From DATDAW01 sp036525185 (GTDB lineage: Bacteria; Verrucomicrobiota; Verrucomicrobiia; Chthoniobacterales; DASVRZ01), in NCBI GenBank assembly GCA_036525185.1, contig DATDAW010000002.1:1-64000 (forward strand): a stretch of 64,000 nucleotides of DNA. Reading direction: 5' to 3'. A model generated the notes under the pieces. The model searched no databases. It saw nothing but the letters and a program-made list of their open reading frames with translations, and was not told the origin of the DNA. Below are positions 45,580 through 54,517 of this stretch, in pieces; the first letter of the stretch is position 1; each line of letters begins with the position of its first letter. The position numbers and the translations under genes are program-made.

Positions 45580-47574
45580 ATGAACCTCCTCCGAGTCGCC
45601 GCCGCCGTTCTCAACCAGACGCCTCTGGACTGGCCTGGCAACGAACGCCGCATTCGCGAGGCCATTGCCGACGCGCGCGCGCAAAGAGCCAGCATCCTTT
45701 GTTTGCCTGAATTGTGCATCACGGGATACGGCTGTGACGACGCTTTTCACTCTGCGGGGACCCAACGCGCCGCGATCGCTTCTCTCGAACGCCTTCTCCC
45801 AGAAACCGGCGGTATGATCGTCTCGTTCGGGTTGCCTCTGCTCTTTCAGAATGCGCTTTTCAACACCACTGCCGTTGTCGCGGATGGCCGCATTCTCGGT
45901 TTCGTTGCCAAACAATTTCTTGCCGGCGATGGCATCCATTATGAACCGCGATGGTTCAAACCCTGGCCGGCGCACATTCGAAGCCACATTGAAATCCTTG
46001 GCGGAGGATACGCCATTGGGGACATTTTCTTCGAAATCGGCGGCGTTCGCATTGGCTTGGAAATTTGTGAGGATGCCTGGGTTGCCGCCCGGCCGGGCGC
46101 ACACCTCGCATTGAAAGGTGTGGACATTATTCTCAACCCCAGTGCCAGCCATTTTGCCTTTGACAAGATCCGTGTCCGGGAACGTTTTGTGCTCGAAGGC
46201 TCGCGGGCTTTCAACGCCAGCTATGTCTACTCGAATTTGCTCGGGAACGAATCGGGTCGAGCCATTTATGATGGGGGCGCCTTGATCGCCAGTGGCGGGA
46301 AAATGGTCGCGAGCGGGCCGCGATTTTCGTATCGGGACAGCATCGTCACGTCCGCTGTCATCGACATCGACGCGACGCGCATGGGGCAGGCGCGCACGGC
46401 CAGTTACCGTCCGCAAATTGGAAATGGCAGCCCGCAAGCCGTGTCGGCGCATTTCGTGTGGCCAAAAATCGACCAGACCGATGTCTCCGTGCAGCCGGTT
46501 CCTCTTTGGGAGCTGAGTTCACATTTGAAGGAAGAGGAATTCGGCCGGGCTGTTGCGCTTGCGCTTTTCGATTACCTCCGGAAAAGCCGCAGCCAGGGTT
46601 TTGTGGTCAGTCTCAGCGGCGGCGCGGATTCGGCGGCCGTGAGCTGCCTGGTCGCCCTCATGGTCAGTTTCGCTTCGAGCGAGCTTGGATGGAGCGGCAT
46701 TTCGCAAAAGCTTGGGTACATTTCTGGCATCGCGGGCATTCACGACTCCAGGGATCTCACCCGGCGGCTGCTTACGACCGTCTACCAGGCCAGCGCCAAC
46801 AGTTCCGTAACGACGCGCGATGCCGCGGCCCAGGTTGCGAAAGCCATCGGCGCCGTTTTTCTGGAATTTGATATCAGCAGCCTCGTTACCGGCTACACGG
46901 CCATGGTCGAGGATGGTGTCGGTCGTCCGCTGGATTGGAAATCCGACGATCTCGCCCTGCAAAACATCCAGGCTCGTGTTCGTTCGCCCGGCGTCTGGAT
47001 GATTGCCAACCTCAACAACGCCTTGCTCCTTTCGACCAGCAACCGTTCCGAAGCCGCTGTCGGGTACGCCACGATGGATGGCGACACCAGCGGCGGCCTG
47101 AGCCCCATCGCCGGCATCGACAAAGCTTTTTTGCGTCTTTGGCTCAAGTGGCTCGAGCATGAAGGCCCGGTCGGCCACGGCAAAATTCTCGCGCTCAACG
47201 CCATCAATGTCCAGGCCCCAACGGCCGAACTCCGTCCGCAATCCAGCAAACAAACGGACGAGGACGACCTCATGCCTTACCCTGTTCTCGACGCCATCGA
47301 AAAAGCTGCCATCCGTGACAAGCAGACTCCGGTGGAAGTTTTTCAGCGGATGCTTGCCGAATTCCCCGAATACACGGCGACTCAACTTGGACTCTGGATC
47401 GAGCGTTTCTTCAAGCTCTGGTCACGCAACCAATGGAAACGCGAGCGTTACGCGCCCAGTTTCCATCTCGACGACGAAAATCTCGACCCGAAAACCTGGT
47501 GCCGTTTTCCCATTCTCAGCGGAGGATTCGAACAGGAATTGGCCGAGCTGCGGGAAAAAGTCTTAAGTTTGTAA
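45580..47574 (+). CDS. nadE: Glutamine-dependent NAD+ synthetase
   Basis: Amidates nicotinate adenine dinucleotide to NAD using glutamine. The 664-residue protein has an N-terminal nitrilase-type glutaminase with triad Glu44 (LPELCITGYG), Lys111 (VAKQFLAGD) and Cys163 (GLEICEDAW), then the synthetase domain with the PP-loop SLSGGADSAAVSC (residues 344-356). Later, LLLSTSNRSEAAVGYATMDGDTSGG and the C-terminal RERYAPSFHLDDENLDPKTWCRFP are typical. The stop codon lies in the 5' arm of a second repeat. It lies 109 bases after pncB. Confidence 0.95.
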   Translation: MNLLRVAAAVLNQTPLDWPGNERRIREAIADARAQRASILCLPELCITGYGCDDAFHSAGTQRAAIASLERLLPETGGMIVSFGLPLLFQNALFNTTAVVADGRILGFVAKQFLAGDGIHYEPRWFKPWPAHIRSHIEILGGGYAIGDIFFEIGGVRIGLEICEDAWVAARPGAHLALKGVDIILNPSASHFAFDKIRVRERFVLEGSRAFNASYVYSNLLGNESGRAIYDGGALIASGGKMVASGPRFSYRDSIVTSAVIDIDATRMGQARTASYRPQIGNGSPQAVSAHFVWPKIDQTDVSVQPVPLWELSSHLKEEEFGRAVALALFDYLRKSRSQGFVVSLSGGADSAAVSCLVALMVSFASSELGWSGISQKLGYISGIAGIHDSRDLTRRLLTTVYQASANSSVTTRDAAAQVAKAIGAVFLEFDISSLVTGYTAMVEDGVGRPLDWKSDDLALQNIQARVRSPGVWMIANLNNALLLSTSNRSEAAVGYATMDGDTSGGLSPIAGIDKAFLRLWLKWLEHEGPVGHGKILALNAINVQAPTAELRPQSSKQTDEDDLMPYPVLDAIEKAAIRDKQTPVEVFQRMLAEFPEYTATQLGLWIERFFKLWSRNQWKRERYAPSFHLDDENLDPKTWCRFPILSGGFEQELAELREKVLSL

Positions 47575-47655
47575 GCTTACAAGTCTTAAGATGAACCGCT
47601 TGTTAGATGCCCATGTCTTTGCACGCATGTCTTAAGACTTACAAACTTAAGACTT
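47558..47655. repeat. Inverted repeat, AAGTCTTAAG type, at the nadE-pncA junction
   Basis: Perfect 18-base arms AAGTCTTAAGTTTGTAAG (47558-47575) and its reverse complement (47638-47655). Beyond an 8-base bulge the pairing resumes with TCTTAAGA. The nadE stop TAA (47572-47574) is inside the 5' arm; pncA starts 14 bases after the 3' arm. Confidence 0.85.
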
Positions 47656-47668
47656 GAAACTTCCCCCC

Positions 47669-48265
47669 ATGAGAGCCCTCATCATCGTCGATCTCCAAAA
47701 CGACTTCGTCAAAGGCGGCGCCCTTGCTGTTCCGGAAGGGGAAACCCTCGTGCCGCTTATCAACGAACTGCAACCGAACTACGATCTCGTCGTAGCCACG
47801 CAGGATTGGCATCCCGCCGATCACGGCAGCCTCGTGACCAATCATCCCGGCCATCAACCCGGCGACGTCATCGACCTTAACGGTCTCCCGCAGATCCTCT
47901 GGCCGGCTCATTGTGTCCAGGGAACGCCCGGGGCGGATTTCGTCCCCGGACTCGACCAGGATCGCTGGGCCGCTGTTTTCCGCAAAGGCACCGATTCGGG
48001 CATCGACAGCTACAGCGGTTTTTTCGACAACGGACGCAGAAAAGCCACCGGCCTGGGGGATTACCTCAAGCAACGCGGGGTTACGGAAGTTCACGTCCTG
48101 GGTCTCGCGACCGATTATTGCGTCAAATTCACCGCCCTCGATGCAGCCAGCCTCGGCTTTAAAACGGCGTTGATTAGCGCCGCCAGCCGTGGCGTCAACC
48201 TCCAACCTGGCGACGTCGATAAGGCCATCAAAGAAATGCGGACGGCAGGAGTTGAGATTCGATAG
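47669..48265 (+). CDS. pncA: Nicotinamidase
   Basis: Hydrolyses nicotinamide to nicotinate, feeding PncB. From ATG 47669 (MRALIIVDLQNDFVKGG) the protein has 198 residues. The isochorismatase-fold triad is Asp8, Lys106 (VFRKGTDSGIDSYSGF) and Cys151 (LATDYCVKFTA); the metal-site residues sit in ATQDWHPADHGS. A TTG at 47654 is an alternative upstream start. It completes the salvage trio with pncB and nadE. Only the NadD adenylyltransferase step is missing from the locus. Confidence 0.95.
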   Translation: MRALIIVDLQNDFVKGGALAVPEGETLVPLINELQPNYDLVVATQDWHPADHGSLVTNHPGHQPGDVIDLNGLPQILWPAHCVQGTPGADFVPGLDQDRWAAVFRKGTDSGIDSYSGFFDNGRRKATGLGDYLKQRGVTEVHVLGLATDYCVKFTALDAASLGFKTALISAASRGVNLQPGDVDKAIKEMRTAGVEIR

Positions 48266-48318
48266 CATGGCGGCAAGCGGGCGGGTCGCCCACGGTTGGC
48301 TTTGATCAATTCGCTGCT

Positions 48319-48346
48319 CCTTGGTGCCTTGATGCTTGGTGGTCAA
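48319..48346. repeat. Short CCTTGGTG-type direct-repeat word cluster
   Basis: Three near-identical 8-base words in a row (CCTTGGTG, CCTTGATG, CTTGGTGG) between pncA and the alpha/beta hydrolase, flanked by TTGATCAATT and AATTTGATC. Similar low-complexity style to the other intergenic repeats in the window, but no long inverted arms. Confidence 0.4.
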
Positions 48347-48390
48347 TTTGATCTTTCACTTGATGCGGTTTTTCGGCACATCGTTTCGTA

Positions 48391-49209
48391 ATGCAGATAT
48401 CTCCTAGAACTCCCGTCTCGCTTTGGCCAAATTGCGTGCCGGGTGCCCTCGGTTCCAGGGACCGCGACACGCCAGCGCTCACCCCCTATTTTGCAGATCC
48501 CGCGAAAGCGACTGGCGCTGCCATGGTCGTTTGCCCTGGAGGCGGTTACGAAAAGCTTGCGGAACACGAAGGCGCTGGTTACGCCGAATGGCTGGCGGGA
48601 AATGGCATTGCTGCATTCGTGCTCACTTACCGGCTCGGTTCCGATGGATATCGTCATCCCTCCATGCTCGATGACGCGGCGCGAGCCTTGCGACTGGTTC
48701 GAGCCCACGCCGCGGTGTGGAACCTGAACGCGCAACGCGTGGGAATCATCGGATCCAGCGCCGGGGGACACCTTGCCGCAACGCTGCTTACACACTTCGA
48801 TGCGGGCCACACTGCCGCGTCCGACCCGATCGAGCGCGAGAGTTCCCGCCCCGATTTCGGCATCCTGTGCTACCCCGTTATCAGCATGGGTCCGAATACG
48901 CACGAAGGCTCCCGGAAGAATTTGCTCGGAGATAATCCTCCCGTGGAACTTGTGGCGCTGTTGTCCAATGAAAAACAGGTCACACTGCAGACGCCGCCGT
49001 GCTTCATCTGGCACACGTGGGAGGATCCTGTTGTAAAAGTAGACAATTCACTCGCTTTCGCGGAAGCGCTGCAAAGAGCCGGTGTTCCTTTCGAGGCCCA
49101 TATCTACGAAAAAGGAGGGCACGGTATGGGGCTCGGCCCCGTAGAAAACCGCCATCGCTGGGCGACCGATTGCATCGCCTGGCTTCGAGAACGCGGCATC
49201 GCTCACTGA
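48391..49209 (+). CDS. Alpha/beta hydrolase, acetylxylan-esterase/BD-FAE-like
   Basis: A 272-residue esterase-fold protein. It has the oxyanion loop in VVCPGGGYEKLAEHEG, the nucleophile elbow GSSAGGHLAA (Ser123), a probable Asp in WHTWEDPVVKVDNS and His in EKGGHGMGLG, followed by WATDCIAWLRERG. This layout matches bacterial BD-FAE-type esterases that deacetylate or deferuloylate plant polysaccharide fragments. No signal peptide is visible, so a cytoplasmic carbohydrate esterase is inferred. It follows pncA by 125 bases but is functionally unrelated. Confidence 0.87.
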   Translation: MQISPRTPVSLWPNCVPGALGSRDRDTPALTPYFADPAKATGAAMVVCPGGGYEKLAEHEGAGYAEWLAGNGIAAFVLTYRLGSDGYRHPSMLDDAARALRLVRAHAAVWNLNAQRVGIIGSSAGGHLAATLLTHFDAGHTAASDPIERESSRPDFGILCYPVISMGPNTHEGSRKNLLGDNPPVELVALLSNEKQVTLQTPPCFIWHTWEDPVVKVDNSLAFAEALQRAGVPFEAHIYEKGGHGMGLGPVENRHRWATDCIAWLRERGIAH

Positions 49210-49254
49210 AGGAGTCAGGAAGGTAGGGGACGAAACGCTGGGCTGTTTCCGGGT

Positions 49255-50739
49255 TCAATGCGAGATGTCTTCCAGTTCGCAGCGGGGCGGAATGAATGGC
49301 CAGAGCCCTTTGGGTATCAGGCGATTCATTGTCTTTTCGAGAACATCCTGAGCCAGCGAGTTCACCTGCATCTCGGCCGCTGTCCGCTTCATCTCGAGCA
49401 AGAACCACCGCAAATGGTCTTTCGCATTTTCCAAATCCTGTGGGTTTATCCGCGCGTCGGCTTCCATCTGGTGGACGCCTGAACGCACCATGGCGCCAAG
49501 TGACACCGCGCAGTCCTGTTGAATGTCGAGTGGGGCCGAGCTCTCAATGAAAACCCGCCAGAGCGGTTCCAGCAGTGCCGCAGAACCTGATTTCGGTGGA
49601 GAAAGCACCTGTAATGCTTCGCACACGGTGGTGCGCCGGCCAGCCTGACGAAGCGGGCTCGGCTTGTCGAAAGCGATCAGCACTCTTGGAAATCCGCTTC
49701 CTGGGGACCAGAGCGACAAGCCTTCGGCGCGGTCCATCCCCAGTTCACCGGGAGGGCGTACTGCAACAGGCACCCGGCTCAGTGTTTTCCCGTCCAGTTC
49801 GATAATTGCATCTCTCGTCGTCTTGTCGCGGGCGCCCTTCCAGCGGTAGATTGCAACTGGCCAGTCCAGGTCCATTGATGGCCCGGCTAAGATGAGCAGG
49901 TCATCCCCGTCGAAACAGAGATCGCGCACCCCGAGACCGTCAAGTTGAAGAAAAATGCGACGATACCGCCGATTGCCTTCGCCGAAGTCCCTCAGACGCA
50001 GCAGCGCCGGCTTGCCTGGCTCACGGGCATCCTCCTCGATTTGCAGTTCCAACGCGCACGCCCAGCCTCGCAGGACCGGACCGCGCAGACCGACAAACAG
50101 TCGGTTTTCCCCAGCCACCGCAAGCCCCTCCAAATCCAGTCCGTTGTCCTTACCGGGGATATTACCGTTCTCTGAGTCCTTCCCTTTTTTCGGTACGAAA
50201 CGTTGGAAAAGTTTGTCTTTCCTTAGCTCTTCCAGCAATTCGCTGCCGAACCTGTTGCTGTCGAGCCGAGCGGCAAAACGTTCGTCACTCATTCTTTCGA
50301 CCAAGGCGCTTTCGCCGTTTGCGCCTACTTTCAGCGGTATCCGGCCGAGAACAAAGCGATTGCCATCCGCGCTGACTTTTCCAAGCTGCTCGATAGGATT
50401 CCGGGCCGGATCGGCTGGGTTCGGTTTCTTCCTCTTGAGACTGTGTGAGCCGATCAGCCAGAGGTAACCGCGGCTCGCCTCCCAATCCATCCCTTCAATA
50501 TCGATCTCAGGCAACAAATCCTCGCCTTCCGCTGACTGCGCCGGCAGATCCAGCCTCTCGACCAAGTCGACTACATCCTGGGCAATAAACCGGTTCTCTC
50601 CGTCCGACGCCATGTGCACAATGGCGGTCCCTTCATCGGCGCCGATCCACAAATCTTGACCGACCCGGGTCACCGAAGACACCGCGCTCGCTGCGAATTC
50701 CGAGGTTTCGTCAAATTGGAGGATAACTGGGGTGCTCAT
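49255..50739 (-). CDS. DUF3616 domain protein
   Basis: A 494-residue protein without signal peptide. The central region contains GLDLEGLAVAGENRLFVGLRGPVLRGWACALELQI-like sequence, the hallmark I associate with DUF3616. Repeated patterns such as VRDLCFDGDDLLILAGPSMD and DLPAQSAEGEDLLPEIDIEGMDW suggest a beta-propeller. The C-terminal 80 residues are helical and look unrelated to the propeller. Function is unknown. It is divergent from the small membrane-anchored protein and ends near the alpha/beta hydrolase in a convergent arrangement. Confidence 0.75.
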   Translation of the reverse strand: MSTPVILQFDETSEFAASAVSSVTRVGQDLWIGADEGTAIVHMASDGENRFIAQDVVDLVERLDLPAQSAEGEDLLPEIDIEGMDWEASRGYLWLIGSHSLKRKKPNPADPARNPIEQLGKVSADGNRFVLGRIPLKVGANGESALVERMSDERFAARLDSNRFGSELLEELRKDKLFQRFVPKKGKDSENGNIPGKDNGLDLEGLAVAGENRLFVGLRGPVLRGWACALELQIEEDAREPGKPALLRLRDFGEGNRRYRRIFLQLDGLGVRDLCFDGDDLLILAGPSMDLDWPVAIYRWKGARDKTTRDAIIELDGKTLSRVPVAVRPPGELGMDRAEGLSLWSPGSGFPRVLIAFDKPSPLRQAGRRTTVCEALQVLSPPKSGSAALLEPLWRVFIESSAPLDIQQDCAVSLGAMVRSGVHQMEADARINPQDLENAKDHLRWFLLEMKRTAAEMQVNSLAQDVLEKTMNRLIPKGLWPFIPPRCELEDISH

Positions 50740-50957
50740 GATTCGTGTCGTTTGAGGGTTGAAAGTGATTCATCGATGGGACCGCGCGACAGCATGGACG
50801 CCACCGGCGTCGCACCGGCATCAGATCGGATAGCTACGGGGTTATATAGCAGCGCAGAGTTCCTACCAAAACGGCTTTATAGGTCTAAGCAGAGGAACGA
50901 AAAATTTGAATAGATGCAGTGGCGTCTTTGACCGTCTTCCACCACTTTCTCACTGAC

Positions 50958-51260
50958 ATGAGTACGATAAGCATTCCACCTTCCACCTTCATCGAACGCG
51001 CCGCGGAAAATCTCGGCGAAGACATTGGCAGACTTCAACGCGGCGTCGCGTTTGTTGCGGACCGCGTGTCCGAGGACACGCGCGTGCTGGCGAAACGAGC
51101 CCGGTACGGTCTGCGCAACGGTGCGGAAAGAGCCGTCGTCATCCAGGACAAACTCGTCGCCGATGTCCGTAAACGGCCGGTCCCCTACGCACTCATTGTT
51201 GTCGCGCTTGCCGCTGTCATCGGTCTGAAGCTGGTTTTAGGCAGACGGCCAGCCGATTAG
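50958..51260 (+). CDS. Small tail-anchored protein (DUF883-like)
   Basis: From ATG 50958 (MSTISIPPSTFIERAAENLG) it has 100 residues: a hydrophilic helical body with basic and acidic residues, then one C-terminal membrane segment (YALIVVALAAVIGLKLVLG) ending in GRRPAD. The layout resembles DUF883/ElaB-type ribosome- or stress-associated membrane proteins, but sequence similarity is too weak to be sure. It precedes the LON-domain gene by 11 bases, so they are probably cotranscribed. Confidence 0.65.
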   Translation: MSTISIPPSTFIERAAENLGEDIGRLQRGVAFVADRVSEDTRVLAKRARYGLRNGAERAVVIQDKLVADVRKRPVPYALIVVALAAVIGLKLVLGRRPAD

Positions 51261-51271
51261 ACGGGCTGCCG

Positions 51272-51922
51272 ATGTCTGAGGATATTCCGATCCCTGCTTC
51301 CAGTTTGTCCCCAGATCTTCCACTCCCTGGGGAGATAGCAGTGATGGCGCTTCCGCAAGTAGTCTTGCTGCCTCACTCGCTGCTGCCGTTGCACATTTTC
51401 GAGACCAAGTACCGGCTAATGCTCTCGCTGGCTCTGGCAGGCAACCGCCGCTTCGCCATTGCGCAAAAACTGGATCCGCCGGATTTCGATCTCGATCCGC
51501 CGGATATGGCGTCCGTCATCGGTGTCGGGCTTATCCGCGCATGTCTCGAGCGTGAGGACGGCACCTCCGATCTCGTTCTGCAGGGCCTCCAGCGGGTTCG
51601 CGTGACCAAGCTGGCGCAGGCCGATCCGTTTCCCCGAGTTGGCATTGCCGATTTTCCGACGACAAACAGCGACCCGGAACATTCGCGAAGCCTGGCCCGA
51701 CAGATTCAAGAGCAATGCCGGCGCCTGCGCAACGCGGGATACCGTCTCCCTGAGCAATTGAGCGAACATATCGGGCAGATGACCGATCCGGAAGTGATCT
51801 GCGATGTGATGGCGGCTGCTTGTCTGAGGGAACCGGCGATGCGTCAGAAGGCCATGGAAACGGGCGACTTGAAGCACCGTTTGGAACTGGTACTTGGGAC
51901 GATAAAGGCGATCGGCAAATAA
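51272..51922 (+). CDS. LON peptidase substrate-binding-domain protein
   Basis: A 216-residue stand-alone N-domain of Lon (PUA-like beta fold plus helices) with no AAA or protease domain. The opening MALPQVVLLPHSLLPLHIFETKYRLML is the diagnostic LON pattern, followed by FAIAQKLDPPDF and GVGLIRACLEREDGTSDLVLQGLQRVRV. The role of such proteins is unclear; they may recruit substrates or adaptors. It converges with the YggS gene, with only 10 bases between stops. Confidence 0.9.
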   Translation: MSEDIPIPASSLSPDLPLPGEIAVMALPQVVLLPHSLLPLHIFETKYRLMLSLALAGNRRFAIAQKLDPPDFDLDPPDMASVIGVGLIRACLEREDGTSDLVLQGLQRVRVTKLAQADPFPRVGIADFPTTNSDPEHSRSLARQIQEQCRRLRNAGYRLPEQLSEHIGQMTDPEVICDVMAAACLREPAMRQKAMETGDLKHRLELVLGTIKAIGK

Positions 51923-51932
51923 AAATGTCACA

Positions 51933-52646
51933 TCACTGATCTTTTTTCTTGTAGGTTCTTGCTCCAAAAATTGCTGTTCCGATTCGGACGATGGTTGCGC
52001 CTTCGGCAATGGCAACTTCGAAATCGCCGCTCATGCCCATCGACAGCGTGTCGAGGCGGACGTTGTTCCTGGTTGCAAGATCGTCGCGCAATTCGCGCAG
52101 GCGGGCAAAAAAAGGGCGCGAATGTTCGGGATCCTCTGCATAGGGTGGAATCGTCATTAGTCCTTCGATTTGAAGGCGATCCAACTCGAGAAGTGGCTCG
52201 ATCTTTTCCGAAAGCTCATCGGGTTTGAAGCCAAACTTGGACGATTCGCCGGCCATATTCACTTCGAGAAGGATCCTCGGAAACAATCCTAGTTCCCCGG
52301 CGATCCGGTTTATCGTGCTCGCCAGATCGAGCCTGTCTACGCTGTGAAAGAGTTCAAAAAGGGGTAATGCCGGGCGCACTTTATTGCTCTGCAAATGACC
52401 GATAAAATGCCATCGTGCGCGGCTGGGCGATTCAGCGATTTTGGCACGCGCCTCCTGCAATTTACTTTCACCAAAAACCCCCAAACCGCATTCCAATGCT
52501 TCGCGGATCGCCTCCGCAGGATGCGTTTTGGACACCGCGATCAGTTGCACATCGGATGCCGTCCGCCCGGATCGCACAGCGGCATCGGCAATGCGAGCCT
52601 GGATGTGTTCGACCGCTTCGGACATGGACGAGGAGGGCGTGCTCAT
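51933..52646 (-). CDS. YggS-family pyridoxal-phosphate homeostasis protein
   Basis: A 237-residue PLP-binding TIM-barrel protein (PLPBP/YggS), without known enzymatic activity, that buffers PLP and affects amino acid pools. The PLP lysine is in LIAVSKTHPAEAIREAL. Other markers are FGESKLQEARAK, WHFIGHLQSNKVRP, LLEVNMAGESSKFGF, LMTIPPY and LSMGMSGDFEVAIAEGATIVRIGTAIFG. It is often next to division genes, but not here. It is divergent from a LysR gene across about 124 bases. Confidence 0.93.
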   Translation of the reverse strand: MSTPSSSMSEAVEHIQARIADAAVRSGRTASDVQLIAVSKTHPAEAIREALECGLGVFGESKLQEARAKIAESPSRARWHFIGHLQSNKVRPALPLFELFHSVDRLDLASTINRIAGELGLFPRILLEVNMAGESSKFGFKPDELSEKIEPLLELDRLQIEGLMTIPPYAEDPEHSRPFFARLRELRDDLATRNNVRLDTLSMGMSGDFEVAIAEGATIVRIGTAIFGARTYKKKDQ

Positions 52647-52770
52647 AGGCCGTTAAAGTCTCCAAAATGCAGTGGCATTTCCAACTCAATTGCTCGTTCG
52701 TCGCCATCCTCATATTCACATCGCACAAAAAGGGCTTTCAGGTTAAAAACGCGCCAGTCCTCTCGATGGC

Positions 52771-53661
52771 ATGCAGATCGAAACCTTTCAGATATTTTGC
52801 GATCTTGTCGAGACGGCCAGTTTTTCGCGGGCGGCGGAAATGCATGGGATCACGCAGAGTGCGGTAAGTCAGCAGATACGCGCACTGGAGAAGAGGTTCC
52901 ACGTGAGTCTCATTGAGCGCGGGAAGAAACATTTTTCTGTTACTGAGGAAGGGCGGGCCATGTTGGGAGCGGCAAAAGAAATCCTTGCGGCCTATCATTC
53001 GCTCGGGAAACGAATTTCGGAGCTCCGAATGAACGTTACGGGACGGATTCGGATCGCGTCGGTGCACAGTATTGGGCTGCATGAACTGCCGCCGTTGCTG
53101 AAGATTTATCGGCAGAAATTTCCCGAAATGGACGTTGCGGTGGAGTTTCTGCGATCGGCACAGGTGTATCAGGCCGTGCTCGAAGGCGAAGCCGATCTGG
53201 GGTTGGTGGCATTCCCTGCGAGGCGAAAGGGGCTCGAAGTAGAATCTTTTTGGAAGGATAAACTAGTGTTGATTTGTCATCCTGGTCACCGGCTTGGGAA
53301 TCGCGATCGCATCCGGCTGAAAGATATTGATGGCGAACGGTTTATATCCTTCAGCTATGACCAGCCGACGCGCAAGGCCATTGATGGTCTCCTGGCTTCC
53401 GATGGCGTGAAAATCCAGATCGCAATGGAGTTCGATAACATCGAGACCGTCAAACGCGTGGTCGAAATCGAAAGCGGCGTTGCCATCGTCCCGCGCGCTG
53501 CCGTGAAAGAAGAGATCCGCGCCGGGACCCTTGCCGCTGTCGAAATCATTGGCGCGGACATGTGGCGTCCGTTGGGACTGGTCATAAAACGGAGAAAAGC
53601 ACTAACGGCCGGACAGGCGGCGTTTGTATCACTGCTACGATCGGCGCCAAAGCAGCATTAA
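52771..53661 (+). CDS. LysR-family transcriptional regulator
   Basis: A 296-residue LysR protein with the N-terminal winged helix MQIETFQIFCDLVETASFSRAAEMHGITQSAVSQQIRALEKRF and an effector domain starting GRIRIASVHSIGLHELPPLL. The effector domain resembles the CysB/CbbR group rather than the LysR protein at 20.3-21.1 kb. It is divergent from yggS and upstream, with about 156 bases between, of the nucleoside deoxyribosyltransferase-like gene. Its regulon is not evident. Confidence 0.92.
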   Translation: MQIETFQIFCDLVETASFSRAAEMHGITQSAVSQQIRALEKRFHVSLIERGKKHFSVTEEGRAMLGAAKEILAAYHSLGKRISELRMNVTGRIRIASVHSIGLHELPPLLKIYRQKFPEMDVAVEFLRSAQVYQAVLEGEADLGLVAFPARRKGLEVESFWKDKLVLICHPGHRLGNRDRIRLKDIDGERFISFSYDQPTRKAIDGLLASDGVKIQIAMEFDNIETVKRVVEIESGVAIVPRAAVKEEIRAGTLAAVEIIGADMWRPLGLVIKRRKALTAGQAAFVSLLRSAPKQH

Positions 53662-53817
53662 TGACCAATTCCCGGGTTTCTGGTTACAGGCTTCCCACAT
53701 TCTTCTTTATTTTCATTCACCCTCAAAAATTCCCTTCCACGGTTTGGGGAGAGGCCAATACCGTTTGCGATCAGAACTCTTTTTCTCAAAAGATTCCAGC
53801 TCGAGAACTGAAACCTC

Positions 53818-54492
53818 ATGTCCTATTCCATCTACTTTGCAGGGGAACTGTTTAGCGCCAAGCATCTCTACGGTAACGCCTTGCTTGCAGAGGCGATTTT
53901 CAGAAAATCCGCAGGACGGTACGTCTCCGTGCTTCCGCAAAATCTGGAACAACGCGATGCGACGGCTCAAGCGATTCGCGATCAGGACATCAAAACGTGT
54001 ATCGCATGTGATGCCGGGATTTTCCACTACGACGGAACCGAGTTGGATTCCGGGACGGTCGTTGAATTCTTGTTAGCCAAATTCGCTGACATTCCGGCGG
54101 TGTTGTTGCGGACCGATTTTCGTCTTGGAGGCGATCAAGGCGGTGATCCGTGGAACCTGATGACCAGTTTTTTCCCGCGGACTGAAACTGTAACCCTCGA
54201 TGCAATGTCCCTTTACAAGGAGGCCCTTGCGGAAAGTGCCGCGTCCACGGCTCACTTTATCTCAGCCAAAATGAGTAGCCGCGCAGCGGAAGTCATGCAC
54301 GAAACAATTGCGGACCGTGCGATCATTGCTTTGGACAAGGTCATCGCCCAGCCGCCTGTGCTTTCGCGCGATAAGGCTGACACGATCTACGAATGGCTGT
54401 CCGTGTTGCCGGCGTTACAAGGTTCTCAAGCGGAAAATACCCGCTACATGCTTGATCGGCTTCGGGCGAAGATCGAACGCGGGCTTCTCTGA
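53818..54492 (+). CDS. Nucleoside 2-deoxyribosyltransferase-like protein
   Basis: A 224-residue protein. The first 110 residues match the nucleoside 2-deoxyribosyltransferase fold: SIYFAGELFSAKHLYGN, IRDQDIKTCIACDAGIFHYDG and the active-site pattern ELDSGTVVEFLLAKF containing the Asp-x-Gly-Thr-x3-Glu signature that positions the catalytic Glu. The C-terminal 100 residues are helical and not part of the usual short enzyme. It may act in nucleoside salvage or on modified nucleotides. A nucleotide-signalling role is also known for the related fold. No biochemical partner is adjacent. Confidence 0.75.
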   Translation: MSYSIYFAGELFSAKHLYGNALLAEAIFRKSAGRYVSVLPQNLEQRDATAQAIRDQDIKTCIACDAGIFHYDGTELDSGTVVEFLLAKFADIPAVLLRTDFRLGGDQGGDPWNLMTSFFPRTETVTLDAMSLYKEALAESAASTAHFISAKMSSRAAEVMHETIADRAIIALDKVIAQPPVLSRDKADTIYEWLSVLPALQGSQAENTRYMLDRLRAKIERGLL

Positions 54493-54517
54493 CCGGCGCG
54501 GTAGACGACGCCCGGTT

